DNA of 57,203 bases from Candidatus Hermodarchaeota archaeon (GTDB lineage: Archaea > Asgardarchaeota > Hermodarchaeia > Hermodarchaeales > Hermodarchaeaceae). Numbering within the stretch: position 1 is the stretch's first letter; each line of letters starts with the position of its first letter. A model generated the notes under the pieces. It ran no database searches and was not told the DNA's origin. It saw nothing but the letters and a program-made list of their open reading frames with translations. Positions 26,704 through 37,800 of the stretch are shown in pieces. The DNA is taken from positions 1 through 57,203 of the forward strand of contig JAEOSX010000094.1 in the NCBI GenBank assembly GCA_016840135.1, read 5' to 3'. Both the position numbers and the translations under genes were made by a program.

Positions 26704-27489
26704 CTAGGGTATAATGCTAGCCAGCAAAGACGGGTGGATGATTATTGCAACACAAAAGATGACTAGTGTCGTTAGGATTGGAACGGTGATGTTGTCAGCG
26801 CCTGAAGGACTAACCCCTTCAATTAGTGTAGCCGCAGTGCCGCAAACAAGAGTAAAGATAACCATCTGACAGATGTCATATGTTGTTATACCACCACTAG
26901 CGAACCAATCAAAAAAGAAGAAGCAAAATAGAGCTCCTAGTATCGAAGCGAGAAAAACAACAAGAGACCCTTCAACACTTCTTGTCGAATTACCGATAGT
27001 ATACCGGTGTTTTCCATATTTAGCCCCAATAATTGGTGCTAAACCATCACCTAGATACATGGCTGTGAGCGCCATAGCAGGTAAAATAAAGAACTGTGTC
27101 AAGCTCGGAACCAGTGTAAAGATAGCCACAAGTGTTGATATGGAAATTGCGTAGAGAAAGGGTCCCCATATGTGGCCAGACAAATAATCTCCTTCTCGAG
27201 CCATCACTGAAAACATTGTTCTTAAGCTTTTCACGGGACTCTTCGGTGATGCAAGAAAAATAAGCATTACAAATGAGATAGCTACAATAATCGCTGTCCA
27301 TGCATGTGTGTAGAATGGAACGGTGAAAACTGAAAAACCAGCACCTAGATGGATTAGCTTCCGCGTAAGTGAGGGCGAATAATTGCGTATGCGACGAAGA
27401 AGCTCACCGATACCGATTACTGCGAATACATAGCAATATGCTATAGCCAGTACAATAAGATCAATTATAGTTGGAAATATTACTTGCAA
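26704..27489 (-). CDS. Polyprenol/diacylglycerol kinase-like (DGK1/SEC59/VTE5-type) membrane protein
   Basis: RKLIHLGAGFSVF, YLGDGLAPIIGAKYGKHRYTIGNSTRSVEGSLVVFLAS. Confidence 0.75.
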   Translation of the reverse strand: MQVIFPTIIDLIVLAIAYCYVFAVIGIGELLRRIRNYSPSLTRKLIHLGAGFSVFTVPFYTHAWTAIIVAISFVMLIFLASPKSPVKSLRTMFSVMAREGDYLSGHIWGPFLYAISISTLVAIFTLVPSLTQFFILPAMALTAMYLGDGLAPIIGAKYGKHRYTIGNSTRSVEGSLVVFLASILGALFCFFFFDWFASGGITTYDICQMVIFTLVCGTAATLIEGVSPSGADNITVPILTTLVIFCVAIIIHPSLLASIIP

Positions 27490-27589
27490 TGCATATCCTC
27501 CTGATGAAGAATCAAAGGTGAGGAATATCTCTTAACAACCGGTATCTTTTCCGGCATACTATTTAAGAGCGATTGAGTTTCCAGAGGAT

Positions 27590-28333
27590 GTGATGGAATC
27601 AAGTCTGAATGTTCAAGCGTTACTTAGGAATATTGCGGGAGATATTTCTCTAGCAGAGAATCCTGGTCGAGTAATGCGTAAGTGGCGAGAACAGTTCAAT
27701 GTTTCACAAATCGAGTTAGCAGGTTATCTTAGCATTTCCCCTTCTGTAGTTAGTGATTATGAGAGTGGTCGTCGCAAGTCGCCACGTGTTGATACTATTC
27801 GGAAGTTCGCTGAAAGTTTAATAGCTATTGATGAGAAGCGCGGTGGTCACATCGTTCGGGCTTTCATTCGTCTTATGGGTGAAGAGATGCCATCTGATGT
27901 TCTATTGGATATACGTGAATTCCCGGCTCCAGTTCTCTCTAAGCATTTTATCGATTATTTGGATTGTGAGACAGTTGTTGAGGACTCTCTCCCCTCCCGG
28001 GAAATTTTTGGATATACAACAATCGATAGTTTACGTGCAATACTCCAACTTGCACCAGAACAAATGCTGAAACTGTATGGGGCGACCCCTCATCGCGCTG
28101 CAATCTTCACTAACGTTAGCACAGGCCGCTCACCAATGGTTGCTATAAGAACCTCTCAAATAGGCTTAGGAACTACTGTGCGTCCCTCGATTGTAATCCT
28201 ACATGGGCTGAAGGAGGTAGATGAGGTAGCCAGAAAAATCGCTGAAATGGAAAAAATCCCTTTATTTCTTTTAAAGATTGAAGATATAGATGTCCTTATC
28301 AAAACTCTGCGAAAATTCAAAGTTGAGATGTGA
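27590..28333 (+). CDS. XRE-type HTH archaeal transcriptional regulator
   Basis: MRKWREQFNVSQIELAGYLSISPSVVSDYESGRRKSPRVDTIRKFAESL. Confidence 0.85.
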   Translation: MMESSLNVQALLRNIAGDISLAENPGRVMRKWREQFNVSQIELAGYLSISPSVVSDYESGRRKSPRVDTIRKFAESLIAIDEKRGGHIVRAFIRLMGEEMPSDVLLDIREFPAPVLSKHFIDYLDCETVVEDSLPSREIFGYTTIDSLRAILQLAPEQMLKLYGATPHRAAIFTNVSTGRSPMVAIRTSQIGLGTTVRPSIVILHGLKEVDEVARKIAEMEKIPLFLLKIEDIDVLIKTLRKFKVEM

Positions 28334-29109
28334 CACAAATGGTTCATTCACTCTATTTCGTCGGGACAGCAGGTGCAGGTAAGTCGACACTCACAAGTGT
28401 TTTCACTCAATGGTTACAAGATGCGAAAATCAGTGTGGCTACAGTCAATCTTGACCCAGGAGTTGTTTTGCTACCCTACTCACCAGATATTGACATTCGG
28501 GATTACATCTCTCTCCAAGAAGTGATGGGGAGATACAATCTTGGGCCAAACGGTGGTCTCATTGCTGCTATTGATCTTATGAGTACGCACCTAGACACCC
28601 TTGAGGAGGAAATAAACGACCTTGGTACTGATTTTGTTTTATTTGACACGCCAGGTCAAATAGAATTATTTGCTTTCCGTGAAACGGGTCCAATAATTGT
28701 ATCCTCTGTGGGCGGTGAAAGCAAGATGCTTATCTTCCTCGTCGACTCTGCGCTAGCGAGAACACCTGCGGGCTTCGTTTCTTCTTTACTCCTATCCGCC
28801 TCGGTACTGGTACGCTTTAACTTACCCCAGCTCAATGTATTATCTAGAGCAGATTTATTATCAGAAACTGAACTGGAACAATTGATGGCATGGCTTGATG
28901 ATGTTGATCAGCTTGTTTTCGATATTGAGAAGTCAAGAAACCAACTCCAAGGCGAACTGACTAGCGAATTATATCGCGCACTTCAACGGATATTTGCTGA
29001 GTCAAATGTCACCCCGATTTCTTCAAAGAGCCATGGAAACTTAGACATCCTGTTCACCCAGATATCTAATACTTTAACTGGCGGTGATGGATTTGAACGG
29101 TTCAGATAG
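28330..29109 (+). CDS. GPN-loop GTPase
   Basis: VGTAGAGKSTLTSVF, NLDPGVVLLPYSPDIDIRDYI, GPNGGLIAAIDLM (GPN loop), DTPGQIE. Confidence 0.92.
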   Translation: MTQMVHSLYFVGTAGAGKSTLTSVFTQWLQDAKISVATVNLDPGVVLLPYSPDIDIRDYISLQEVMGRYNLGPNGGLIAAIDLMSTHLDTLEEEINDLGTDFVLFDTPGQIELFAFRETGPIIVSSVGGESKMLIFLVDSALARTPAGFVSSLLLSASVLVRFNLPQLNVLSRADLLSETELEQLMAWLDDVDQLVFDIEKSRNQLQGELTSELYRALQRIFAESNVTPISSKSHGNLDILFTQISNTLTGGDGFERFR

Positions 29110-29195
29110 TCACTTCTTGTACCCTTGATGTAAATCTAGTAGAGTAACTATCTTTAATTAGGCTTACGTGTAGGAGCAAGAGATTTATTTCACAG

Positions 29196-29906
29196 GTGAA
29201 TGCCTTGCCTAAAACCAAGGAGATAATCGCAGCCGCAAGAGCTGAAAACCGAACATTCTTGCTAGAACATGAAGCAAAAACCATAATGCAAGAATATGGG
29301 GTGCCAGTTACAAAGTTCGGTGTCGCTACCACTGAGGAAGAAGCAGTACAAATAGCATCAGAAATAGGTGCTGTAGTGCTAAAGGTGCTTAGCCCAGATA
29401 TCCTTCATAAAAGCGACGCGGGAGGCGTATTCCTGAACCTGAAAACCGTTGACGAAGTAAGGAATGCCTACCAACAAATACTAGCTAACGCTGAAAAATA
29501 CAAGCAAGGTGCTCGCATCACAGGAGTCATCATCCAAGAATTTGCCAAACAAGGTGTAGAAATTATAATTGGTTCGTTGAAGGATAATCAATTTGGACAA
29601 ACCATTATGTTCGGCTTAGGGGGTATCTTCGTTGAGGTTTTAAAGGATGTCAGCTTTCGCGTTGCGCCAATCACATCCTATGATGCGAATGAGATGATTA
29701 CAGAAATTCAGGGTTATCCGATTTTGACAGGTATTCGTGGAAAAGAACCCTGTGATATTGACGCCATTGTCAATATTCTTCTACAAGTTTCAAAGCTGGT
29801 TACAGATTTTCCTGAAATCAATCAGCTGGACCTTAACCCAATCTTCTCCTACCCTAAAGGAGCGAAATGCGTCGATGCTCGGATAATCCTCGAAGAAAAG
29901 ATATGA
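29196..29906 (+). CDS. acdB: ADP-forming acyl-CoA synthetase beta subunit (ATP-grasp)
   Basis: LLEHEAKTIMQEYGVPVTKFGVATTEEEAV...DILHKSDAGGVFLNLK...DLNPIF. Confidence 0.88.
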   Translation: MNALPKTKEIIAAARAENRTFLLEHEAKTIMQEYGVPVTKFGVATTEEEAVQIASEIGAVVLKVLSPDILHKSDAGGVFLNLKTVDEVRNAYQQILANAEKYKQGARITGVIIQEFAKQGVEIIIGSLKDNQFGQTIMFGLGGIFVEVLKDVSFRVAPITSYDANEMITEIQGYPILTGIRGKEPCDIDAIVNILLQVSKLVTDFPEINQLDLNPIFSYPKGAKCVDARIILEEKI

Positions 29907-30020
29907 GCCGCCGTTAGGAGTTCGCTCCAAGGGAAAAGAAGGGTGTACCGCCGTTAATCTTAAAAGCACTTGCCACAAAAGACCTTTCCACCCGTTGAAC
30001 ACCCATCAGGTGGTTAATTA

Positions 30021-30914
30021 GTGGCTAGTAAGGCTGAAACTAGTAAGACTGAGGATGTTGTACTCAGACTTGCTGAAATTGGTCGGCTTGCGGATCAACT
30101 ACGAGAAAAACGTGACCGGCTTAACAAAGAGGCACAAGAGTTAGTTAAAGAACGTGACCGGCTAAATTCTCTTGTAGCAGAGTGGCTAGCAAAGGCAAGG
30201 GAACATCGCGAAAAACGGGATGAGTATAATCAGAAAGTAGCTGATTTCAAGATTAAACGCGACGAGGTTCACCAGAAACTTAAAGCAAAGATTGGTGAAC
30301 GCCAGGACACTGAAGAAGTGGCTGAAAAAATTAAGGATGTTGTTACAACTCCTGTGCATGTTCTACGAAAAAGGGTCCGAGAGCTTGAATGGACTCTGCA
30401 AACTTCTGTTTTGGATTTGAAGCAAGAGCGAGAAATCATTGAGCAAATCGCTCTACTAGAGGGGGATTTGGAGGTAGCAGAGCAAATGCTGTCGAAGAGA
30501 CAGGAGAGCGTACGAACACGTGGAGAGATAGAGGATCTCCGTCTTCTTATGAATGCTCATCATAATTCTGTTTTAGAGTTTGCTCGACAGTCACAAGAGG
30601 AAAATCAGCATATGATTGAGGCTTATGCTGAGGTTGATGTGCTGAGGAAACGTGCTGATGAGGCTCACCGACGATACTTGGAAATTCGTCGTGAAGCCGA
30701 CGAGTCGCATCGACGCTTCATTGAAGCAAGACAGGAGTCTGCTCGGCTCCGCAAAGAAATTGGCGAAGTTCGTCTTAGACAACGTCTTGAAAGGCTTCAA
30801 GTCATGGAGGAGCGTCTTGAGCAAAAGGCATCTACTGCCCTTGAGAAGTTCAAACGGGGCGAAAAGTTGACAATGGAGGAGTTCTCGCTTCTAATGAAGC
30901 GTGGACTTTTGTAA
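30021..30914 (+). CDS. Archaeal coiled-coil protein (COG1340-like)
   Basis: Nearly entire length is heptad-like coiled coil. Confidence 0.75.
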   Translation: MASKAETSKTEDVVLRLAEIGRLADQLREKRDRLNKEAQELVKERDRLNSLVAEWLAKAREHREKRDEYNQKVADFKIKRDEVHQKLKAKIGERQDTEEVAEKIKDVVTTPVHVLRKRVRELEWTLQTSVLDLKQEREIIEQIALLEGDLEVAEQMLSKRQESVRTRGEIEDLRLLMNAHHNSVLEFARQSQEENQHMIEAYAEVDVLRKRADEAHRRYLEIRREADESHRRFIEARQESARLRKEIGEVRLRQRLERLQVMEERLEQKASTALEKFKRGEKLTMEEFSLLMKRGLL

Positions 30915-30917
30915 AGT

Positions 30918-31343
30918 TTAACTAACCTCCATAGGAAATACATGGTCAACTGCATTTTGTAATCCGCTATTTGTAGTATTGCCTATTTGGACAAGGTTAA
31001 TTTCCTTGCCTAGTTCTTGCGCTCTTACTAGAAGTGGGAGTAAATTCTCATTTTCTGTCGCGATGACAAGGATATGTATTTTTTCATTATAGACAAGTTC
31101 CATTACCTCAAGTGCAAAATGTACATCTAAATCGTCGTGCACAATCACAGGAAGAAATCCGTTTTCAGCAATTTCTTTTGCGTAATTTTGAGCCTGCTCC
31201 TGCAACAGTACTACTTTTGCAACTTTTACGAGTCCTATCTTTTCCTCAACTAGAATCCGAAGTCGAGGTAATAGTATAGGACTTGATATTGACATCGAAC
31301 TATCAACGAGAATTGCAGTCGATTTCCTTTTACCACGCGGCAT
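30918..31343 (-). CDS. NYN/PIN-like domain protein
   Basis: TAILVDSSMSI...VHDDLDVHFALEVMELVYNEKIHILVIATENENLLPLLVRAQELGKEI. Confidence 0.7.
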   Translation of the reverse strand: MPRGKRKSTAILVDSSMSISSPILLPRLRILVEEKIGLVKVAKVVLLQEQAQNYAKEIAENGFLPVIVHDDLDVHFALEVMELVYNEKIHILVIATENENLLPLLVRAQELGKEINLVQIGNTTNSGLQNAVDHVFPMEVS

Positions 31344-31355
31344 TTACATCAGCTC

Positions 31356-32123
31356 TTATCTACCAAAACGTCGATCACGTTGTTGTAAAGTCCTTAGCGC
31401 TCGCCAAAAATCAATCTTTCTTATCCTTGGCCAAAATATATCAGCAAAATAAAGTTCCGAGTAGGCAGATTGCCATAACAAGAACCCAGACAAACGTTCT
31501 TCTCCAGATGTGCGAATTATCAGTTCAGGATCAGCAATACCTGCAGTGTAAAGATGTTCTTCTATTGTCCCAGTTGTTATCGCACTAGGGTTAATCTCTC
31601 CATTCTTTACCCTCTCGGCGATTCGACGGACTGCGTCAACAATTTCAGTTCTACCACCATAACCAATTGCAACATTTAGTTGGAAATTCTCGTATTCTTC
31701 TGTAGATTTCTCTGCTTCTCGTATTGCAGATAATACCTTTGAAGGTAAAAGAGAAAGACGCCCAATTGCACGTACACGCACTCGGTGACGATGAATACTC
31801 TCTGAGCTTGAAGCCCTTAAGAATTGCTGGCATGCTAGTTCCATTATCTTTTCTATTTCCGTTTCGTTACGATCAAAATTCTCTGTTGAAAACACGTATA
31901 TTGTAACGATTTTTATTCCCGCATCGAAACACCAATCAAGAACTTCGTCAATCCGTTTGGCGCCTTGTTCGTGACCAAAGCTTGCATCTCTATTATGTTC
32001 GCGGGCAAAGCGGCGGTTTCCATCTAGAATTATGCCTACATGTTTTGGCATAGGTGTATCTTTGATTTGTCGCCAAAGAAGCCAAGAATAAATGTGATAG
32101 AATGGTCCCAAGATGTTTGGCAT
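31356..32123 (-). CDS. uppS: cis-prenyltransferase (undecaprenyl/polyprenyl diphosphate synthase)
   Basis: HVGIILDGNRRFAREHN...GHEQGAKRIDEVLDWC...TIYVFSTENFDR; SELYFADIFWPRI. Confidence 0.94.
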   Translation of the reverse strand: MPNILGPFYHIYSWLLWRQIKDTPMPKHVGIILDGNRRFAREHNRDASFGHEQGAKRIDEVLDWCFDAGIKIVTIYVFSTENFDRNETEIEKIMELACQQFLRASSSESIHRHRVRVRAIGRLSLLPSKVLSAIREAEKSTEEYENFQLNVAIGYGGRTEIVDAVRRIAERVKNGEINPSAITTGTIEEHLYTAGIADPELIIRTSGEERLSGFLLWQSAYSELYFADIFWPRIRKIDFWRALRTLQQRDRRFGR

Positions 32124-32211
32124 AGTCGGCTCCTGTTGTAGTGCGAACGGAGCACGATATTTAACCTTTCCTTTATTAAACGAGTCAAAGGAAATACTGA
32201 GACTAGGTTAA

Positions 32212-32586
32212 TCACAGATGCTTGGCAATTTTAGCTGCTGCCTGTTCTAATTTAATAAAGACCAACCCTAGACCAGCGACTGCGTTAATATTCGTGCTTG
32301 CCATAAGAACTGCATCTTGTCCAGCAGCGACCATAATTATTGCACCAGTAGCTCCCTGGGCAAAGACTTGATGAAGATCGCCTTTCCCTAAATCAGAAGC
32401 AGCGCGTTCCCCGACCGTGAGGAGTGCGGCGCTCATAGCAGCCACTAAAGTTTCATCAAATTCTTCGGGTAAATTCGCTGCTATAGGTAATCCATCTATA
32501 CCAACTACTACAGCAGCCTCAACATCCTCTAGTGACTTGGTGAGTTCCTCAAGGATAGCTTCAATTTCTGGTGAACTCGATAACAT
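32212..32586 (-). CDS. Roadblock/LC7 domain protein
   Basis: ILEELTKSLEDVEAAVVVGIDGLPIAANLPEEFDETLVAAMSAALLTVGERAA; ORF also open to 32634. Confidence 0.88.
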   Translation of the reverse strand: MLSSSPEIEAILEELTKSLEDVEAAVVVGIDGLPIAANLPEEFDETLVAAMSAALLTVGERAASDLGKGDLHQVFAQGATGAIIMVAAGQDAVLMASTNINAVAGLGLVFIKLEQAAAKIAKHL

Positions 32587-32596
32587 CAATTTTAAC

Positions 32597-33181
32597 TTAG
32601 CTCGCTGATGCTTTTGCTGGGGCTTGGTATACATGCTGCATTAAAATATCTCGAGTAATCTGTCGGAAGGATCGTTTCACGTTTTCTCCAGATATCGCGC
32701 ATGTGGTGAAACATTGTACATTACCAAGACCTAGTTTTGCTAGCATTACATCCTTTTGCATAGCGTTTGGTAAATCTTGTTTGTTAAGCATAACAATAAG
32801 TATAATCTCGTGGCCTAGCCGCTGTCCAAGTAATTCGCGAAGCTCGCTTAGACTTTCTATGTTTGCATCCATTTGATCTGGTGCTGAATCTGCAACGAAA
32901 ATTACGCCGTCAACGCCTTCTAGAATGACCTTACGCTGACCAGCATGCCGTTTCTGACCGGCGACGGTATATATTTCAAAGACTACCTGTTCTGTTGCTT
33001 GAACTGGAGTATAGTCAAAAAACAATGTTCGACCTGTGTGGTCAGCCACTGATGTGAAGCTACCTTTTTCCAGCCCTTCAACGTTATCGTATATCCAACG
33101 GAGGGCTGTTGTCTTACCCGAAAGTGAGGGTCCCCAAAACACGATTTTAAAATGCATTCTACCTTGTGTGTCTTTCCTCAC
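32597..33181 (-). CDS. MglA/Arf-like small GTPase
   Basis: GPSLSGKTT (G1), TVAGQ (MglA-type variant of TVPGQ), GVDGVIFVADSAP, NKQD, CAISG. Confidence 0.9.
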   Translation of the reverse strand: MRKDTQGRMHFKIVFWGPSLSGKTTALRWIYDNVEGLEKGSFTSVADHTGRTLFFDYTPVQATEQVVFEIYTVAGQKRHAGQRKVILEGVDGVIFVADSAPDQMDANIESLSELRELLGQRLGHEIILIVMLNKQDLPNAMQKDVMLAKLGLGNVQCFTTCAISGENVKRSFRQITRDILMQHVYQAPAKASAS

Positions 33182-33223
33182 AGTAGGCTGCTCCTCCTTT
33201 TTCGGAGTTTTCCTTTACTCTTT

Positions 33224-33691
33224 TTATCCCCTTTCCAGCTCTCCTAGCGCCGCTCGGAGTTCCTCTCTATCGGAGTCAGTTTTCCCAGTTTCGACTGATG
33301 GTTTCTCGGACAAGAATTCTTCCAGAACTTTGGCTAGCTCTGTTGCTGCTTTTTTCATGACCATTCTAATCATGCCAAGATTGACTTCCTTATCAGTAAT
33401 GACACACAGAACGCCCTTGCCGGCACCAGCAGCGAAGATTTTCCCGTCATCGAATTCTGAAGTAACAATAATTAGATTCCCTACATCCAAGTTTTTACCC
33501 TGCTCTTCACTTGCACAGAATACAGCACTAGCAATAGCGCCAATTCCATCAACATCAAGAGGATAATAGCTAAACTTGGAGACGTGGGCAATCGTGAGTC
33601 CAGTCCTGTCTACAAGGATGCACTTCTTGATTCCTCCCTCGCTTTTGATAACATCAGCGAGGATTTCGTCAAAGGTTTTTACAGGGTGCAT
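33224..33691 (-). CDS. Roadblock/LC7 domain protein
   Basis: IKKCILVDRTGLTIAHVSKFSYYPLDVDGIGAIASAVFCASEEQGKNLD..DDGKIFAAGAGKGVLCVITD. Confidence 0.78.
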   Translation of the reverse strand: MHPVKTFDEILADVIKSEGGIKKCILVDRTGLTIAHVSKFSYYPLDVDGIGAIASAVFCASEEQGKNLDVGNLIIVTSEFDDGKIFAAGAGKGVLCVITDKEVNLGMIRMVMKKAATELAKVLEEFLSEKPSVETGKTDSDREELRAALGELERG

Positions 33692-33783
33692 TTAGATAGC
33701 TCCTTTCACCAGGGCTTGTAGTTTTAATCATTTGATTGGCGACTTAAATTCTTTTGGGGAGCAGGTTTTGGAAATCCAAAATT

Positions 33784-34098
33784 CTAAGTACTCTTTAACA
33801 GTATCAGAATATAATCTTCTTCGGGGGCGACCAGTATCTCACTTTCAGGTGTTGAAATAGTGAGGAAATTCATGAAGTTAGCGCCGAGCTCTTCACCTAA
33901 TTCGTCAACAACCCGCTTTGCTTTTCCTATAAGAGATGTGATTAGGGCGGCTATTATCTCAGTTTTTTCAGCGCCAAGGGTCGACTTTATGGGTAAACCT
34001 TCCATATTTGTGATTATGACGCCACGTACTCCTTCATGAGCTTCCAAACGCTTAAGAGTATCTTTTAATGCCTTTCCACCTATCATAGGACCCCACAC
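33784..34098 (-). CDS. Roadblock/LC7 (dynein light-chain-like) protein
   Basis: [54 protein letters not shown]. Confidence 0.88.
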   Translation of the reverse strand: MWGPMIGGKALKDTLKRLEAHEGVRGVIITNMEGLPIKSTLGAEKTEIIAALITSLIGKAKRVVDELGEELGANFMNFLTISTPESEILVAPEEDYILILLKST

Positions 34099-34367
34099 AC
34101 ATTACTTCTAATTAATCAGTCACCTGATTTAGTTATAAAGGTATCCTTGTATTCAGAACGTAATTTGAAACATGCTCACAGGAATCAAGTGCTTTGATTG
34201 AATATAATTCCTGATTCATGGCAGCGCGCCTAAGAGAGTGTCTTATCTAATCTATAAACAATGAAATATGCTAATCACAGAATCGTTACCTTCAAACTAA
34301 AGAGAACAGTTTTTATCTTCTAAACACTTATCTCGGAATAGGGCATCATCTTAGGTAAATTGAAATC

Positions 34368-34748
34368 GTGAGCGTGTCTTTAATGCTGAACAAGGAAGCG
34401 ATTGAGCAGATTCTCAGCCAAATTATGGATATTATTCCCGAACTCGAAGGCTTGATTGTCGCCTCATCTTCTGGGAAAGTAGCTGCAGGTCAAACACTGA
34501 CAGAAAAAGACCATTCCAAGATTGCTGCTAGTATTTTGGCATTTCATAACGAGTCAAAAAATGTCAACACCGTTGTTAACCAGGGTATATCACAGGTTCT
34601 TTATATCGAGTCAGAGAATGGGTATACAATAGCGGTTCACGGCTTGAAGGCCTTTGCAGTGGCGATCGCTGGAAAAGATGCTGCCCCTAGCTTAGGTCTT
34701 ATTATCAGGAGTCTCCGAAGAGCCGTAGAAAAAATAGAACAAGGTTAA
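34368..34748 (+). CDS. Roadblock/LC7-like protein
   Basis: ILSQIMDIIPELEGLIVASSSGKVAAGQTLTEKDHSKIAASILAF...VLYIESENGYTIAVHGLKAFAVAIAG. Confidence 0.78.
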   Translation: MSVSLMLNKEAIEQILSQIMDIIPELEGLIVASSSGKVAAGQTLTEKDHSKIAASILAFHNESKNVNTVVNQGISQVLYIESENGYTIAVHGLKAFAVAIAGKDAAPSLGLIIRSLRRAVEKIEQG

Positions 34749-34853
34749 AAAAACATTAGGGATATTACCCGTTCTTATATGTCTGGCTTCCAGACGGGTA
34801 GAATATAATCATATAGAATTTCAAAACTCGGCGAAGTTGACGGGGATATTCTC

Positions 34854-37800
34854 GTGGCTCATATCCGACAATTACAGCTTTCGGGGTTCAAATCGTTTGG
34901 TACACGTAAGGTAACCCTGAATTTAAGCAAGGGCTTGACTGTTTTTGTTGGAAAGAACGGCTGTGGTAAAAGCAATATTCTCGACGCTGTGTGCTTTGTT
35001 CTTGGTCGGCTGAGTAGTAAAGCCCTCCGTGCAGAGAACTTCGCTTCTCTATTATATCACGGTGGTGAAGCAAATCCTCCTGCCAAATTTTGCCGAGTGA
35101 CAATGGTTTTCGATAATAAAGACAGACAGCTTCCAGTAGACGCTGATGAGGTTTCGGTCAGCAGGGAAATCGACACAAGCGGAGTTAGCGTATACCGTCT
35201 CAATGGGAAACGCTGCACAAGAACAGAGCTTCTAGACACAATCGGTGCCGCTGGATTGCATCCTGAAGGGTATAATATTGTCCTTCAAACTGAGCTAGCA
35301 AATATCGTTGGCATGTCATCTACTCAAATCCGTCAAATTGTTGAAAATATAGCTGGCATTTCTGTATATGATGAGAAAAAACGACAAATCGAGGAAGAAC
35401 TCAAGAAAGTTGATGCTAATCTCGGTCTAGTCCAAGTGCGTACAGAAGAAATCCGTCAAGAATACGAACGATTAGAAAGAGATCGGAGTGATGCTCTTCG
35501 CTGGCAAGAAATAACCGAGAAAATGGTGCTGCTCCAACGTGAGTTGGCTTTCGCCGAATTGGCTCGTGTTGAAGAGCGTCTAAATGATTTAAAAAGTGAG
35601 TATGCTTCTCTAACCAAGACTATCAATCAATTTGAGACACAAAAAAGGGAAGCAAAAGAGCAAATCATAGCTCTGGAGGTTGCTGCCAAGACCATTGAGG
35701 TGCGGATGAAAGACCTTGAAAGTGCGAGCCATGCTAAAGAAGTAGAAAAATCACGGATTACAGAGAAAATAAATGGGCTTCAAATCACTTTGGGCAAGCT
35801 TAGACGCCAAACTGAATCTATTTCCGCCAGTATCACTCATCTCCATTCCTTGGAGAGAATCGAGTCAGACAAATATTCCAGTTTGGAGAAGCTAGTTGGG
35901 AAATTAAAGAGCGAAGCAGCTGCACTGAAGACGAAAATCACTTCTCTTCGTACGGAACTAATGCAACTTTCAGTACAACTATCTAAACCCGATGCTGATT
36001 ATCTGGAATCGAGAACGAGTGTCCTTTCCCTATCAGAAACTATTGAGCAAAAAAGGGGAAAGCTGGGCGAAATTAAGGCTATGTATCGTGTGGCTGAACA
36101 GAAAATAGTCAATCTTCAGCAACAAATCACGACGAGTTCATCATTAGTATCAAATCAAGAACAAGAAATTGAAGAAGCACAAAGCTCCCTTAAGGAAACT
36201 GAAGTTGAAGTTCAACAAAAAAGAGCCGCACTGATAGAAATCCAAGAGCAGCTGCGAACAACAAGCTCTTCTATACTTGATCACAGAAGGGACCAATCTG
36301 AACTTGATCAGTTAATTCAGAAGACAAAAGATGAACTATTGGAAGCACGAACCCGACTTAAAACCATCCGTGAACTCGGCAAGCTTAGGGTGTCCCGACA
36401 AGCCGCAATCAACGCAATTCTTCGGTTTGCAGAAGAACAACAAATATCTGGAATATACGGTACTCTTGCTAGTCTAGGTAAAACCTCGACCGAATATGCT
36501 GTCGCTTTGGAAGTTGCGAGTCGAGGTAGACTAGAATTCATAGTAGTTGACAATGAGGATACAGCCGCTCGATGTATAAAATATCTGAAACAAAGTAAAA
36601 TAGGTCGGGCATCGTTTATTCCCCTTGCATCAATTAATCCTCATTCTTCCACCTATAAGGAGAGTTTTCCAGGCTTAATAGGGAATGCTATTGACCTTCT
36701 ATCCTTTGACGAAAAGTTCCGCTCTGCATTTGAATTTGCTTTTGGTCATACAATTATCGTCAAGGACTTGTCTACTGCACGATCAATTAAAGCTCCAGGA
36801 TTTAGAAGAATCTCAATCGATGGCGATGTTGTTGAGCCAAATCACACTTTAACTGGCGGCTACTACAAACGCTTTCCGTCTCTGTCTTTAGAAGAGGAAA
36901 GTTTGATTCCTGAACTGCAAAGGAAACTTAAAGAGTTGCGTGAATTACGCGAATCGTTGGACCATGATTTTCAGAAATTAGAGAGTTCCAATAATCAACT
37001 CGATGAACAGCTGACGCTTGCTCAACGAGAGTTGACTAGAATAGAACAGCGCTTCACTGAAGCACAGGATGATATAACGTATAAAGAAGAAGCACTAACA
37101 GCATTAAAGGATAGTATAATAACTCTACAAGAGAGCTTGCGGGAAGAAGTGTCAGCAAGAGATGATTTGGCTCAGAAACAGCAGCTAGAAGAAGAAGGAA
37201 TAGCTCGACTTGTAACCGAGCGTCAAGGATATCAAGAGAAACTAGCAGAGCTAGAAAGGGGCAGTGCTGATAATAAGATTAATCGCCTTCGTGGAGAGCT
37301 CGATGAACTTGAGGAGCAACTCCGAAAAGTCGAAATCCAGTTGACAGAGAAGAGTGGCGAAATGCGTTTTGCTCAAACTGAGCAGAAGCGCCTACAGAAA
37401 GAACTGCTACTTTTGAATAATGAACTTGAGCGCGTTAGGGGCGAACTTGGAGATTCTGAACAGGTGAATAAAGACGCGCAGGCTCAAGCAGATAATCTTG
37501 CCCAAGAAGTAATCGATTTAAAAAACGAACTTGTTACTCTTGAACAGACGCTAGAGGAGAACGAGTCTGAGCGACGCCGATTAGCAGAATTGGCAGAGGA
37601 ATTAACCATTAGAATAAGCGAGGAGCGGAATAGCCGATCTAAACTTGAGGTTCGTATTGAAAATTGGGAAGAACGCCTCATAACACAAAAAGAAAAGGTA
37701 AACGGAATGGAACCGCCGCCTGCACCAATACTGCCTTCTAGTGTCTATAGCCTACGGAAGCAGCTCACTGAACTGGAGCAAGAGCGGGAAGAGCTTGGGT

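Noticed and set aside
29907-29958. Repeated CCGCCGTTA motif downstream of acdB
   Set aside because: Two short copies only; no supporting structure.
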